The notes: generated from the sequence alone by a model not told the origin. A stretch of 64,000 nucleotides of DNA from Aulostomus chinensis (GCA_037954235.1 JBBMOA010000002.1:9836509-9900508); one strand, 5' to 3'. Shown: positions 33,301-45,119, numbered from the stretch's first letter. Program-made: numbers and translations.

Positions 33301-35954
33301 GTTTGTTTGCCAATTTGAGAACATCTAGATGGTTAAACTTTCTAAATTATTCAGAGCTGCTTCACTTTGAGGCCCAACCAGAGCTGACTGAGCTGTCGGT
33401 TAATCAATAAATCACTATATCTTAATACAGCAAGTCTGTTTTATTCCCACGGCTGTGAGTTGCACTTCCAAATTGTGAGTTCAAATGGAGCCAGTTCGAA
33501 GGTTAGTTGTACCTGAGGAGAAAGCAGTGCATCACAACACACATCAGATGACATAGTTTCATGTAGACTGAAGGTTCCTCCCCGGATGTAAAATCCTTCC
33601 TGGAGCATTTTCTCATGTCACATCATTGTAAAGGTGGGATGAAGAGCTGTATATGTGCTTCTTCAGATACCACGGAGGCCGGGGCTGGTAAAGCTGTTAA
33701 CATGATCAAATTTGACTTCCAGCGCTCGTGTAATAGTGTTGGGAAGCACATATGTGGGGCTAGATAACCTTCTACTACTGATTCATCACAATTTAGCAGT
33801 GCAGCAAAATAACTGTGTGGGGTTTTTTAATGTTAAAATGTAACCTGCCCGATAATTCAGTACCATAGCATCAGCCTATCTTCCCTACTGGCTCTGGGGA
33901 GCGTGGCAAATAAGCGTATTTCCCCAAATCATTAGATTGACTTCAGCAACTATCCTACTTGACTGTCTTACGTATAGTTTTTTTTTTTTTTTCTCACTTC
34001 AGGAGATCGCTCATAATCTGGGGGTGTGCTACTTCTTCGTCAAAGACTTCAAACATGTGAGTTTGCCAGTTTAACCAACTGTCTGCTGCACAGGTTTGAC
34101 TCGGTCCACACCGATGGGATCGTTTTGATTTTCTGTCTCTGTCAGGCTGAGGAGCATCTAAACTTGGCGCTCCAGCTAAACAAACACGACAAGACGTTCA
34201 TGATGCTTGGCAAAGTACATTTGCTGGCAGGAGACACTGATAAAGCCATCGATGTCTACAAGAGGGCAGTGGAGTAAGTAAAACTTTCATGTGGACAAAT
34301 TCTAAAAGGCACCTTCTGCAATAACACACGTTTCTCAATATAAACCAAATGATGAGGTGATGTTTGTTTCATAACTGTTAATAATTTTGTTGCTTCAGCA
34401 TTGTGTTTTTTCATGTTGGCGTTTATTCAAGAGAATAAAAGTTCTGGTCCTGAAACAGATTGTTGTGGAGGTGGCGGTGGGTTCCCCCTCCCTCTGGTTC
34501 GTCTGATGATTTCCACTCCTTTGAGCTCATTTCAATAAGCTGTTCGCTTTCAATCTACCACAAACTTCCAGCCTCGCCACATTTTGACCTGAGGGCTTTT
34601 TTTCCATTCGATATAAATTCTGTTCATTTCCACTTCTATTCACATGTTGAATATTTTAACGTTAGGCTGTGGTGTAAATAAGGAAATGACATCAGTGCCT
34701 ATAATGGAGCTCATTATGGCTACCTCCTGTTGGGGGTAAATGAATTAATCAAGTGCTCCAATACTGGTAGTGCTTTAATGAGGTGTACGAGTGCGAGTCC
34801 TATTTTAACGCTGATCTGCCTTCTCCCCACCATCTTTTACTTTGAGCGTCAACGTCCCCCCACAGGTCATAATTAATACCCCACCATTATGCTGAATCAG
34901 ACCCTGATTGAATAATCAGCACATTCTCTGAATATAAACTATGTTTGCTCAAGAATAAGTGCAGGCATTAAATGTAATTACGGGCATAGATAAAGTGACA
35001 TTTTTCATCGGGAGTTGTCTCGCTCTCGTTGTAGATTCTCTCCAGAGAATACTGACCTCCTGACGACTCTCGGTCTGCTGTTCCTGTCGGTGGGTCGGAC
35101 TGTTGTCTATGTTTCCTTTAAAATAATGTTTACATAAGAAGTACATTAAAATGATAACGTTTATTAACATGAAGGGAAGAGGGACATTTAAGTGCCAGAC
35201 GCATAACGGAATCAAAGTGTCATTTATATTTTAATCTTTTTTGGCAGCTTGGGAAATACCAAAAAGCATTTGAGCACCTTGGAAACGCCCTCACGTTTGA
35301 CCCCAACAACTATAAGGTATGTGCTACCTGCATGAACACGATGCTGTGCTATGATCTCATTTTTCTATCAAGCCGCCTGAAGGCAAAGCAGTTCAGACTA
35401 CAAGGTCATGTGTCTTTCATCATGTGGAGATTCAAAGGGTTCATCTTCCTCTAATATCTCTCTAATGACTGTTTGGGTTCCCAGGCCATCCTGGCTGCAG
35501 GCAGCATGATGCAGACCCATGGGGACTTTGATGTGGCCATGAACAAGTACCGTGTGGCAGCGTGTGTTGTGCCGGAGAGCCCCCCCCTCTGGAACAACAT
35601 TGGCATGTGCTTCTTTGGCAAAAAGAAATATGTAGCTGTGAGTAATATTTGTGGATTGTCTACTTCAGTCTGTGACTTACAACCCATAACAAATGAATAA
35701 GAAAACATTTAGAAATATTTAAATGGTGTTCTATGATTATTTTTTGCTCGATTTTTTTGGAACGTAAATGGCAGCTTTGCCACTGGGGGGAAATCCAACT
35801 GAACTGGCAAAATGAAAGAGCCACCGGCTGTTTAATATCATCTCAACACCAACTTTGAAGCTGGCCTTTAATCTTTCTACAATAGTATTATATATCACTT
35901 ACAGCCCAGACCTTTCACACCCTGGTGTTGTGAGCAGTGCATTATAGTGTAGTG

Positions 35955-36020
<66 letters not shown>

Positions 36021-38737
36021 AATGCCAGAGGCAATGTCGGCTGTGCTCCAAACTACCTATTGGATCATAATTTAATTAATATATTGCTGTGGACTCCGAT
36101 CTCTGTGTTCCTGACCTGCTTTATACATGTTATGTTGTTCTGAGTACCCATGTTATTGAGGTACTAGCTGCTGACTTCTCTCTGCGTCCCCCTCAGGCCA
36201 TCAGCTGCTTGAAGCGGGCCCACTACCTGTCCCCCTTTGATTGGAAGGTGTTGTACAACCTGGGTCTGGTCCACCTGACCATGCAGCAGTACGCTTCAGC
36301 GTTCCACTTCCTCAGCGCTGCCATCAACCTCAACCCACGGATGGGCGAGCTCTACATGCTGCTGGCAGGTACTGCAGCACAGAGACTGAGGATTGATGTC
36401 GGTCTTTCAGGTTTCTCACAAAAACTGTGGTTTCAGTTGGTGCTGACGCTGTTGTGGAAAAAAGTTTCATCGCAGTTATTATGCACAACATTGCAATTTG
36501 ATAAACAAACGGTATCTTGTGTGCACTTGCTTGGTTATCCAGAATAATGCACTCAAATCACTGATCATATTTAAAACGTTTATCTCTCAACTCATACAAA
36601 CTAGAAATTAAATTAATAACAACAACAAAGTCACCTGAGAAAAAGCTGTTCAGCAGTATTTGTGCAGTACTGTTCAAAATAATAGTTGACTTCTTTTGCA
36701 GTTGTATAATCGCATCTCAAAGAGCACCAGAGCTTATTTACTGTTACATAGAAATGAAAAACATTGGCACATTGGTTGTTGTTTTTTTTAACCTGTTGAT
36801 GACTTTTATTCGATTTCTGTCTTTGAACAAACAGTATTTAAGTAAAAGTTGGCTCTTTTCCACTTTCTAACAGTGGCTCTGACCAACTTGGAGGACGTGG
36901 AAAACGCCACCAGAGCGTATGAACAAGCTGCGACTCTGGACTCGTGAGACTTTGTCTTTTCTTCTGTTTCGATCGAACTATAACTGTGTGTGAGTCTGTC
37001 CAGAGATGCTGAATATGTTGTTGTCCGATAGATCAAACCCTCTGGTCAACCTGAACTTCGCAATCTTCCTCTATAACCACGGCGACAAGAAGGGGGCCCT
37101 GGACCAGTATCAGGAGATGGAGAGGAAAGTCAACGTGCTGAGAGACGGCAGCAGCAGCTTTGAGTTTGATTCTGAGGTACAGTAGACGCCATCATTAATC
37201 TCTCAAATCGGTTCCTGAAGCCGTGACCTTTGCCCTGCTTGTCCCAGCTAGTAGACATGGCACAGAAGATGGGAGCTGCCCTGCAGGTGACAGACAGTCT
37301 GGTGTGGACTAAACCATCCAAGGACTCCAGGTCCAAATCAAGCTCAGGAGCAGCCGCCAAAGCCCCCGGAGCCCCTCTTGGCACCAACCAAGCCCTGGGC
37401 CAAGCCATGTCCTCAGCTGCCAGCTACAACAAGAACATCCAACTACCAGCAGGTGCCTATCAGTTAGTAATCTTGAGTCAGGTTCTGATGAGAAATGTTG
37501 GTGAGCAGAAACTCAACAGGAAGTGACCAGAGTCCAGTTTTCTACCAGCAGGGCAGATGAAGACTCATTTCACAGTCTGAGTTATCTATAATAAAAACAC
37601 AAGATTTTCCCAGCGTGTTCTCCCAGCTTCTTGTCTGCGCGAGTGTAGCAGATTGAATAAATGGACTAAAGCAAAATGGAATATGTGGAAAAAAAGAATC
37701 TTACCTCCATTCAGTATAAATTCCCGGCAACAAAGAAATCAGTGGTGTGGAAAAAGGATATAAAGGTAAAGTAATAAATTCAAGGCTACGCTGAAATGGT
37801 TGTAGCAGCTTACATCCTTCAAAGGTGAGTGCTTTTCTCCACCAGAGCCCGTGGGCTGTTTTCTCCCACTTATGTTTACAAATAACGCCACAAGTGTAGA
37901 ATAATGGACCCCCACCCACTGAAGGACAGTTTCCATAATGACACCCCTGCCAAATTGTCAACTCCCTGATATTCCACCAGTACTAAAAGTCACTTCCTGA
38001 GTATGAATACATTTATATTCTTGCAGACGGATGGCAGCGTCAGCAGTACTGCAGTTTGTAGCCTGGCAACTTCCAGCAATATTAAAGGGTTTAGTAACTC
38101 AGTGCATTAATGTTTATGATGGGGGACAATGACAAGGTCATGGCTGGCGACCGGGATGGAGGCCACACTGAAACAGGAGACCTCACTTGCCGGCTCCAAG
38201 GGAAGATCGGCAGGAGAGAAGTGTAAAGTGCAGTAACTGCCTCTCATGATTAGCACTTGGCGCTAGCAGCACCACTGGCCAAGGGTCCTGAGTCCTACTA
38301 CAAGTACCTATGAGAGTCGGAAAATTCTAGCAACATTCAAAGTTAGAAGCTTACAAATAAACCTTTTGTATTAACATAAGCAGTTATAAATTGCACATTT
38401 TGAAATATTACATCTCTTTGAGAGGAAGATTTTAATTGATTCTGTCACTAAATAACAAAAAGGAATTAGTATTGGTTAATTAACTCAAGTATCATTGATC
38501 CAATGTAGTTTGCCCTGTAATATCATCAAAGCCTCCCCGACCTGATGGAGTTCATTAACCCCTCCCTCTTGATGTGTGTTTACAATTTCTCCAGGAGTTT
38601 CTCAAGGCCCCTCCATGGACCCAGAACCTGATGTGGGGAAAGCTCCCAGCCCACCCTCTGATCCTCCAGGTTCCCCGGAGCCGGCAGAACCAGAGAACCC
38701 CAAACCTTCTAAGAGGAAGTCAAAAGTGGAGGAATAA
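27315..38737 (+). CDS. bbs4: bbs4, BBSome subunit 4 (Bardet-Biedl syndrome 4), complete
   Basis: Bbs4 is a TPR-repeat subunit of the BBSome, the coat that moves membrane proteins in and out of cilia; it also works at centriolar satellites. Sixteen exons join in phase: 27315-27341, 28967-29009, 31383-31462, 32613-32676, 32857-32968, 33096-33168, 34003-34056, 34146-34273, 35035-35089, 35248-35316, 35485-35637, 36197-36368, 36874-36943, 37032-37176, 37248-37452, 38595-38737, giving 530 residues (human 519). NWLIHQHYIRKDY and IKEQLQETNGMCEYAIYVQA lead the TPR array. LKQVARSLFLLGKHKAAIEF, AILAAGSMMQTHGDFDVAMN and LYNLGLVHLTMQQYASAF are typical of this protein. The tail (NQALGQAMSSAA, then a Pro/Lys-rich end) is less conserved. 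An in-frame ATG at 27282 would add 11 residues, but the downstream ATG matches the family start MA(D/E)E. Introns 2 and 3 are the largest; intron 3 holds a SINE. Confidence 0.97.
27603..27610. promoter_or_regulatory. Full CRE palindrome TGACGTCA in bbs4 intron 1
   Basis: A perfect eight-base CRE about 260 bases downstream of the first bbs4 exon. An NRF-1-like TGCGCATGCGT lies at 27910-27920 in the same intron. Position suggests a promoter-proximal enhancer, but single motifs are weak evidence. Confidence 0.4.
29010..31382 (+). other. bbs4 intron 2, nothing recognised
   Basis: The 2.4 kb between the second and third coding exons contains no readable repeat family and no splice-flanked open segment. 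ORFs of 60-97 codons (for example 29977-30246 and 30658-30951) are not similar to any family I know. Confidence 0.5.
32043..32395 (+). mobile_element. Full-length tRNA-type SINE with 11-bp TSD
   Basis: Head gggcggcacggtggtgcagt with A box TGGTGCAGTGG (32057-32067) and B box GGTTGGAGCCC (32097-32107), 29 bases apart as in tRNA genes. The body runs to tagaaaatggatg. The insertion is flanked by a perfect 11-bp duplication GATTATGTCAT (32032-32042 and 32396-32406), which indicates insertion by LINE machinery. It sits in bbs4 intron 3, in gene orientation. Confidence 0.9.
33169..34002 (+). other. bbs4 intron between TPR exons, nothing recognised
   Basis: About 830 bases with no repeat or open splice-flanked segment. 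It ends in a 14-base T-run that forms the polypyrimidine tract of the next acceptor. Confidence 0.5.
34274..35034 (+). other. bbs4 intron, nothing recognised
   Basis: About 760 bases, AT-rich, without repeats or additional exons I can support. Confidence 0.5.
35955..36018. repeat. (GT)n microsatellite in bbs4 intron
   Basis: About 32 GT units, about 180 bases upstream of the acceptor at 36196. The longest pure dinucleotide tract in the gene and likely polymorphic. Confidence 0.92.
37453..38594 (+). other. bbs4 last intron, nothing recognised
   Basis: About 1.1 kb before the last coding exon. No alternative terminal exon or repeat could be identified, although read-through past the donor at 37453 would stop after about 24 codons at 37526. 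Confidence 0.5.
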
Positions 38738-39053
38738 ATTGGGGTGAAGCCTCTGCCCTCATCTGACAGCTTTGTCTTAGATCACTCTCATGTTGTGAGC
38801 ACTGAACAAGCTATTTGTGGTCTTCTAGCTCGCTGTAGTTAGATTTGAAGTGTACGTTGTGCACCAGGTCTGGTTCCTTCCTGCCTCAGGTGCCCTCATT
38901 TATTTCAGGAGAATTAAACGGTTCTTTTTTTCTTTTTTTTGGAACATTTCAGTGTGTGTGAAAGCTTCGGTGTTCAGTTCAGTTTCAGCAGATATTTTGG
39001 TCTATAGAAGTCTCTTATTTGACTGAAGGGCACCATTAGTGGATGAGCTCAGC

Positions 39054-39059
39054 AATAAA
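39054..39059 (+). terminator. bbs4: AATAAA signal, bbs4 proximal
   Basis: Canonical hexamer about 320 bases after the stop, followed within 25-50 bases by GT-rich sequence (gtgtgcgtgtgtgtg), a good downstream element. Confidence 0.6.
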
Positions 39060-39306
39060 AGGTACATGAGGGATTTGAGTGTGTGCGTGTGTGTGTGTGT
39101 GTGAGAGAGAGAATCTGTGCAGCTATATAAATGTGAAGTCACTGCTGCGACAATCACCGCGACGTTCAAAGATGGAGGTTTTAAGAGTAGTTCCAGGCAT
39201 CACTTGCTTGTATGATAGGGGTCATTTTTGAGAACAGAATGTAAATAGTGAGAAGTCATGCTTTTATATGTGTGTAAATGTTCTGATTATATAGAGGAAT
39301 GTATTT

Positions 39307-39312
39307 AATAAA
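39307..39312 (+). terminator. bbs4: AATAAA signal, bbs4 distal
   Basis: A second hexamer in tttaataaaaaataac, followed by tgtgttgtttgctgtgtgttg, a strong GT-rich element. Confidence 0.6.
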
Positions 39313-39778
39313 AAATAACTTGAGACTGGAAGCGGCTGTGTTGTTTGCTGTGTGTTGTGGTGTTTGTGGCCACACACATCCTACCAACAGGGGACAGTGT
39401 TGTTTAAGAGCAACGCACGTCCAACAACATAACTTCATTCTGTAGACGTGTATTCAAGCGTGGTGAAGCCTTGAAGGAAAGATAAATAAAACCTTCTGCT
39501 CAGACAGTTTAAACTGCACGTGAGCTCCTGAGCACCACAGATGCACGGCGTATCTGGAGATCCAGAGTTTTGATGACCATCAGTCCACCGAAGCAGGAAA
39601 CGCTGCCGCATGTCGACTTATTACAGCTCCTGTGATGGGATTTAGGGTTCCGTCGGCAGAAATATGTATCTTTGTTGTGTTTCACTCTTGGAACAAAGAT
39701 CTTCCACAGACGGCCACATTGCACCACCATGTTTCTACAGTAGCCCGGAGCAGACAAACCAACAACCGGTTCTAGAGA

Positions 39779-39965
39779 GGGGCTGCATCCGAATTGTCAA
39801 GTAGGTCGGATCGTAGGTCTCAGTGTAGGTCGTAGGCTGTCCGAAACCACAACTGCCGCGAGTAGCGACCTACTTCGCAACCTAAATTCCAGCCTAAACA
39901 CGCCCACACTGTAGGTCGGTTCAGGTGCATCCTACGGAGCTACCTATGGCCCACAATGCACCGCT
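39779..39965. repeat. Possible DNA-transposon-derived repeat
   Basis: It begins ggggctgcatccgaattgtc and has internal inverted pieces (gtaggtcg and cgacctac). It ends near cccacaatgcaccgc. The opening and the cacaatgca end resemble short non-autonomous DNA elements of fish. The class is uncertain. Confidence 0.4.
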
Positions 39966-40800
39966 GACTTCTTCATCCCCTAAAAAGTTGTGGACCCGCA
40001 AGCCAAGTTTGCAGCACCAACAGTCTCCCATTCTTATGCAACACCAACGTTTATAGTCATTGTTGATGACATCATTTGTACCTCGGTGGCCATTTTGATA
40101 TTAAGCAACGGGGGAAAACATGGCTGTTTCCTTTGGTTCTAAAGAAGACCTGATCTGATTCTAAAGTTATCAAGAAATTTCTGCTTCATTTGGTACATTA
40201 AAGCTTTTCCAGTGAACCAAGTTGAATAATAACAGCATCCTGACTTTGACCTGACTGGAGGAGAACCCAAATTAGCACCAGGGGTGAGGCCCGTGTTTCC
40301 TTAAAGTATTTTCATATTTGGTACGATTAGAAAATACATGAAAATCATGAGAGCGCGATGGCTTCACACTGAATCGACATGAAAACCACGTAGGCCCGTC
40401 TAAGATGTCCTCAATCTGTCTGGAGTTTCTCACCATCAAGAAAAAAAGATATGTTATACTTGAAAAAAATGATCAAAAAATGATCAAAAATTAATCAAAA
40501 CGTCTACTTTAATCAGTTATTAATCTGTATTTTCCCAAAAAATCAGATTTGGTTTCTGTGTGCTCGATGCAACTCACTCTTGAACTCTGCCGTTATGGCC
40601 TCACCATGTGATTATCGACATAACTGATGAATATTCATGAAGTCCTCCAGCACGTGGAATGAGTCCTCATGATAGGTTCATGTTGATTTTCATTTGTTCT
40701 CATTCGTGCTGAAGTCACGTTTTCCTTCACAGCTGCAGTTTTGTCTTTTCCACTGCAGCACAGAACTAAGAGAAGGCAGCCTGGACTAAGAAGAACTTTG
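39966..40800. other. Gene-free sequence
   Basis: No coding exon or known repeat seen. A short run of atgatcaaaa units lies near 40468-40500. Confidence 0.5.
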
Positions 40801-40898
40801 TCCATCCTGACAGTTTGAAAAGCAGCGACCTGTCAGGATGAACTCTGATGATCAGAGCACAGCCTTTACAGATGATCTCTGTAAAGGCTGTGCTGTGA
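40801..40898. repeat. Cluster of three adjacent hairpins
   Basis: Hairpin 1: CATCCTGACAG (40803-40813) pairs with CTGTCAGGATG (40830-40840). Hairpin 2: CTCTGAT-G-ATCAGAG (40843-40857). Hairpin 3: AGCACAGCCTTTACAG (40856-40871) pairs perfectly with CTGTAAAGGCTGTGCT (40879-40894) around a 7-nt loop, and the stem extends to 19 of 20 pairs over 40852-40898. Hairpins 2 and 3 overlap by a few bases, so they are alternatives at the junction. Confidence 0.85.
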
Positions 40899-40912
40899 AC
40901 ACTCACCTCACA

Positions 40913-40914
<2 letters not shown>

Positions 40915-40965
<51 letters not shown>
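40915..40965. repeat. (CA)n microsatellite
   Basis: About 25 CA units just right of the hairpin cluster. Confidence 0.92.
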
Positions 40966-40969
<4 letters not shown>

Positions 40970-40997
40970 TAGTCCTGAAATCGCTGGTGTTTAAGTG

Positions 40998-41005
40998 TAT
41001 AAAAG
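40998..41005 (+). promoter_or_regulatory. TATA-like box TATAAAAG
   Basis: A perfect TATA consensus downstream of the (CA)n tract, with no recognised gene after it. It could start a non-coding transcript or be chance. Confidence 0.25.
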
Positions 41006-41539
41006 CACCTCAGACCTGCTGGCAGCACCCTGTGTGCACTCTTGGCTCCTCGTCTGGCTCTTGTGAATTGTTCCAGGGATAATCATAAGGTCTCCGGTAT
41101 CAAGAGTATCATCTCTGGCCTTGTGGGGAGGTTGTAAGTAGTTGTCCACACATTTCTCACCCACCTTTTTTCATTTTTCTCTTCTCCCCAGCCACTGACC
41201 ACATACTGCATGTCCTGATCTTCACATTAATGCACAATGGTCGTAACCACAAGCTGTATTAAGTTAACCGGGCCTGCATATTGGAAGAAGTGTAAGAAAT
41301 GTGGATCCAGTCTGGTTCAGTGATCGTCCAAAGGTCACAGAGTCAGACAAGGAAGCAGAAATGTGGTTGCAGAGGTCTAAAGGAGACTGGAAACATTAAC
41401 ATAACATAATGTTCCTTTCCAGAGAGGAACATTACTTTATCCAGGTCCAACGTCTGCACGTAGAGACTAAAGACCCCCGAGGCATGTATAACCGACTGGA
41501 TCTGACTTGAATATCAACCAGTATCTTGTTATCATCTAC

Positions 41540-41582
41540 ATGCCTCTGCAGCCATATGAAATATATACGGCTGCAGAGGCAT
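41540..41582. repeat. 14-bp perfect hairpin
   Basis: ATGCCTCTGCAGCC (41540-41553) pairs with GGCTGCAGAGGCAT (41569-41582) around a 15-nt AT-rich loop. The surrounding sequence is otherwise unstructured. Confidence 0.8.
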
Positions 41583-42370
41583 CCTTAAGCAGAAATTCAA
41601 TCGATAATCAACATCAAGCAAAGGATGAAAGAACGTCGTCATGGCAATTCAGTCATGCACAAGCCCAGGTGTTAGTATTGATGGCTCCGATTGCAGAACG
41701 GCCTTGTTAATGAACTCAGGACTGTGGATGTTTGTACTTCCTTGGATTTACACGTCTTTTCCTAACACTACCGGCTTCATCTGGTGAGGCTGCTTTCTTC
41801 TATATGCTCTTACGTCAACAAGGCCTCCAGTGGCTGCAGGTGATGTGAAAGGAGTCACTCACAGCGATGATGCTGCAAAAAGTGATCTCCTGCTCCTGCA
41901 GTGTCTCAGCGGACAGCGTTAATGTTGTGATTCTTGTCATGCCCATCAACCGAGTTTCACCTGTTGATGAAAATCAAAATATTATAAACTCAGAGAAAAT
42001 TGGAAGCAGAATCACAAATTCATTGATCCCCCTAAAGTTTTGGTCCCTCTGGACCGACTTGAAGAGTATTTCCTCATCGGCGGACTGGGATGCTGAGCCG
42101 GACCAGCGAGCAGGATCTTCCTTTTCTCAGCACTGCACTGATTCCTTCCTACACAGCTGGATCTCACACAGACGGGCAAATGCTTCTTTGGTACCTTGGA
42201 GGATCAGACAAATAGTCTGAACTACTTTCCTGACCCCCTCACTGTGACTCCAGCCTATTAGATGTTTGTTGGCCACAAGAAGAGCAACTGACAATGAAGA
42301 CTTTGTAACAGAGGATGAGGAGGGTTACCCCTGGGAAAAAAAACCAAGATCCTGAACCTGATCTACTGAA
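41583..42370. other. Gene-free sequence
   Basis: A 117-codon ORF (41867-42220) has no family features and no splice context. No repeat recognised. Confidence 0.45.
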
Positions 42371-42382
42371 TAACTTTTGACT

Positions 42383-42757
42383 CCATCCATCCATTTTCTA
42401 CTGCTTATCCTGTTAAGGGTCGGGGGGGGGGGGGCTGGACCCTATCCCAGCAGCCTTCAGGTGAGAGGCGGGGTTCACCCTGGACAGGTCACCAGTCCAT
42501 CACAGGACCAACACATAGAGACAGACAACCATTCACACTCACAGTCACACCTACAGTCAATTTAGAGTATCAATCAGCCTCGTCCCCTCTTGATGTCTTT
42601 GGACTGTGGGAAGAAGCTGGAGAACCAGAGAGAACCCACACAGGAACAGGGAGAACATGGAGACTCACACAGAAAGATCCCGTGATGGAGCCGGGACTGG
42701 AACCCGGAACCTTCTGTGAGGCCACAGTGCTGACCACTGCACCACTGTGCCGCCATG
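42383..42757 (-). mobile_element. Full-length tRNA-type SINE, minus strand
   Basis: Reverse complement of the element in bbs4 intron 3: ccatccatccattttctac at the left is the 3' end and cagtgctgaccactgcacca at the right is the Pol III head. An expanded G-run (about 42422-42433) lies inside. A likely duplication with one mismatch flanks it: ACTTTTGACT (42373-42382) and ACTTTGGACT (42758-42767). Confidence 0.88.
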
Positions 42758-43321
42758 ACTTTGGACTGATACATGCTATAACACTTACCGACTACTACCA
42801 TTCATTGTGCAAAGCCAACTTGCAGTCAGTTGGTCTCTGAGGGTCAGAGGATCTCTAGCTCCCTGTCTGGGTCTGAGGAGGACAGCAAATAACCACATTT
42901 CCCAGAGAGTTGGCGTGTTCCTTTAGGCAGCATCAAACTCTGCAAAAAGCTGGTTGAGACCAAACCAGAGCTAAAAAGATGCTTTTATGTGTTAGGTGGC
43001 TGGAAACAGGAAAACAAGAGAAAAGAATCCTTGCAGGTTTAGAAAAACCCATCAGTCTCTTTCTGGGGAAACCACCAAGACGGAGAGGAATTGTCACCTG
43101 AACACCGGCTTTCTTCCTTCCTGCTTGCTGACCGTGTCACGGTCTAACAAGTTAATGTCTCTGAGGTGGTTTTATTCATTCATGACTGCTGGCCGTAACC
43201 TTCGGAGCTCTTCCACATTGACTAAGGAGGGGGACACTTCAAAGCAGCAGAGGATTTAAATCTCTCTTATTCAGCAGACATAAATGGTTGCAGTCAGGAG
43301 CCGTTAGCATAGCGTAGCTAC

Positions 43322-43560
43322 AAGTCAAGTCAGTTTTATTTATATAGCTCCAAATCACAACCAAAGTTATCTCATGACTCTTTTCAAGTAGAGCAGGTCC
43401 AGTACCACACTCCCTCAATGAATTTACACCCAACAATTCTCCATCAGCAAGCACATCCTGCAACAGCGGCGACGAAAACCTTCCTTTTAACAGGCAGGAA
43501 CGTCGAGCAGACCCAGGCTCAATGGGGACGGCCTTCTGCTTTGACCGGTTACAGCTACAA
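43322..43560 (-). mobile_element. LINE/SINE 3' fragment (L2-type tail), minus strand
   Basis: It begins caagtcaagtcagttttatt, the reverse complement of an AATAAAA-CTGACTTGACTTG tail, and continues through tatagctccaaatcacaa and ttccttttaacaggcaggaa to tttgaccggtt. This is the usual layout of an L2-mobilised 3' end in fish. It is 5'-truncated and differs in sequence from the LINE in myo9a. Confidence 0.75.
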
Positions 43561-45115
43561 CCAGTTCATATCCAAACAATCAATGCCTGAGCAAACTCTG
43601 AACCGAGCAGCTTCAAAACTCAATTTCCTTGTCAGTTCACGGAAAGCATTTCTGGTTTGTGTTAATATTTAGAGGGTTTATTCATGTGTATGGATTTGCT
43701 TTAAATCAGGCCTGTGATCAGGGACAATAAATGCAGCGAGGTGAAAAATTTTGCTGTGGAGAGCTGGCTCTTCCTCTCAGGAGCACTGCCGGCGTGCAGG
43801 CTGTAAAGAAGCAGCAATACTGAGAGCCGGCATGAGAAATAAGAGCTCAGAGCTGAGACTTTAGACACAACACATTGTTCAGAGGTGGCGGCATCTTTCT
43901 GCCAGTGAATTAGTGAGCTGCTGCTGTTGTGCTTCAGCTCGTGAGAGCGGAGCCTGGAGATCTGACCTGATTTTACTGATAGAACAACTTCAAAGGGAGA
44001 GACGGGTCCAAACAGTAAATACAGCTAATATCACACATATCAGCACGCCATTAAAGCCAGAGCAGAGAGAGCCAGCGTCGGAGTTTGAGGAGGAACACCA
44101 CTCAGAAGAAATCATATCTGATATTCAGGGAAATTGTTGCTCACTCAATAAAAGTTAATTTAACGAGTCTTCGCACGGACGCTTGAGTTTACTTGAACCT
44201 TGATTCTCCTTTACCTAGAAAGTCTTAAAATATTGTCGCGGTAAAGTAATTCCCTGGTTATACATCGAGACTGACAGTTAATATACGGTACAACATGACA
44301 CCGGAATTCTGAACAATACGTTGTGAGGCTAAGAGTTTCATTTGATCCTGTTTACAAAATACATGCAACAAAAACAGCTGTCTTGATGTTTAAAGTTATT
44401 TAGTTCGTCAGTTAATTGGCCAGTTTAAAAGGACAACCATCATTTGAAAGGCTTTATTGAAGATATTTACATGATTGTCTAAACAAGAAACTGGACAGAG
44501 GCAGTTTAGACCTGAGAGAGACTGTAAATAAAACGTTTGTAAAGGGGAGAGAAAAAAGCTGAATGTGCATTTATAGAGGCGAAACTGTAGCAACTTGATT
44601 ATGATGTTAATTTAACTTAGAAAACGGGAACAGATTCACAGATATTTAAAGGTAAAATAAATCTGTGTGGAGACAAATAGGAATTTCAGCAGCAGGTAAT
44701 CAAGCCATGAGACTGAAGTGTGTGAAATGAAACCCTCAGACCATTTTCAGTGTCTACAGAACTCAAGTGGAGACCGATGAATACTTCGGCAAAGTAAAGC
44801 GGACAAGATGCCACAGACTCGAAAAGTTGAATGGATTCAGGTGGAAGACTTGAAATTCACGTTTTCAATGCGAACCCCATGTTAGAAAAACAAAAAGACT
44901 TTAATTGAATAATTTCAATAAAACATGTCATTCAAAAATCACACGGCTGCATGCAGAAGTGCCGCGACACGGGGCCCTGTGGTACGAGGAAATCTAGGTC
45001 ATTCTGTGGAAAAACTGGCTCACATTCTGAGGAGGACAGCATGGACCCATGAAGCCCACCGGGGGGGATGTGGACCTCCGTGGGTCAGGTTCTCAGCTGG
45101 TCTTAAGAGAATTAC
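43561..45115. other. Gene-free sequence
   Basis: No recognisable gene or repeat. ORFs at 43913-44158 (+) and 44925-45179 (+) have no family features. Confidence 0.45.
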
Positions 45116-45119
45116 AATG

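Larger units (their letters stand above)
38738..39312 (+). other. bbs4: bbs4 3'UTR
   Basis: From the TAA stop to the second AATAAA. A GT/GA-rich tract lies at about 39080-39112. Two polyadenylation hexamers are visible, so two transcript ends are possible. Confidence 0.65.

Noticed and set aside
36660..36700. tactgttcaaaataatag in a bbs4 intron as a transposon end
   Set aside because: It resembles a fish DNA-transposon terminus, but no matching inverted end was found nearby, so no element is called.
40852..40898. MicroRNA gene at the strongest hairpin
   Set aside because: The stem-loop is about 47 nt, shorter than ordinary animal pre-miRNAs, and I recognise no known seed. It is kept only as a structural observation.
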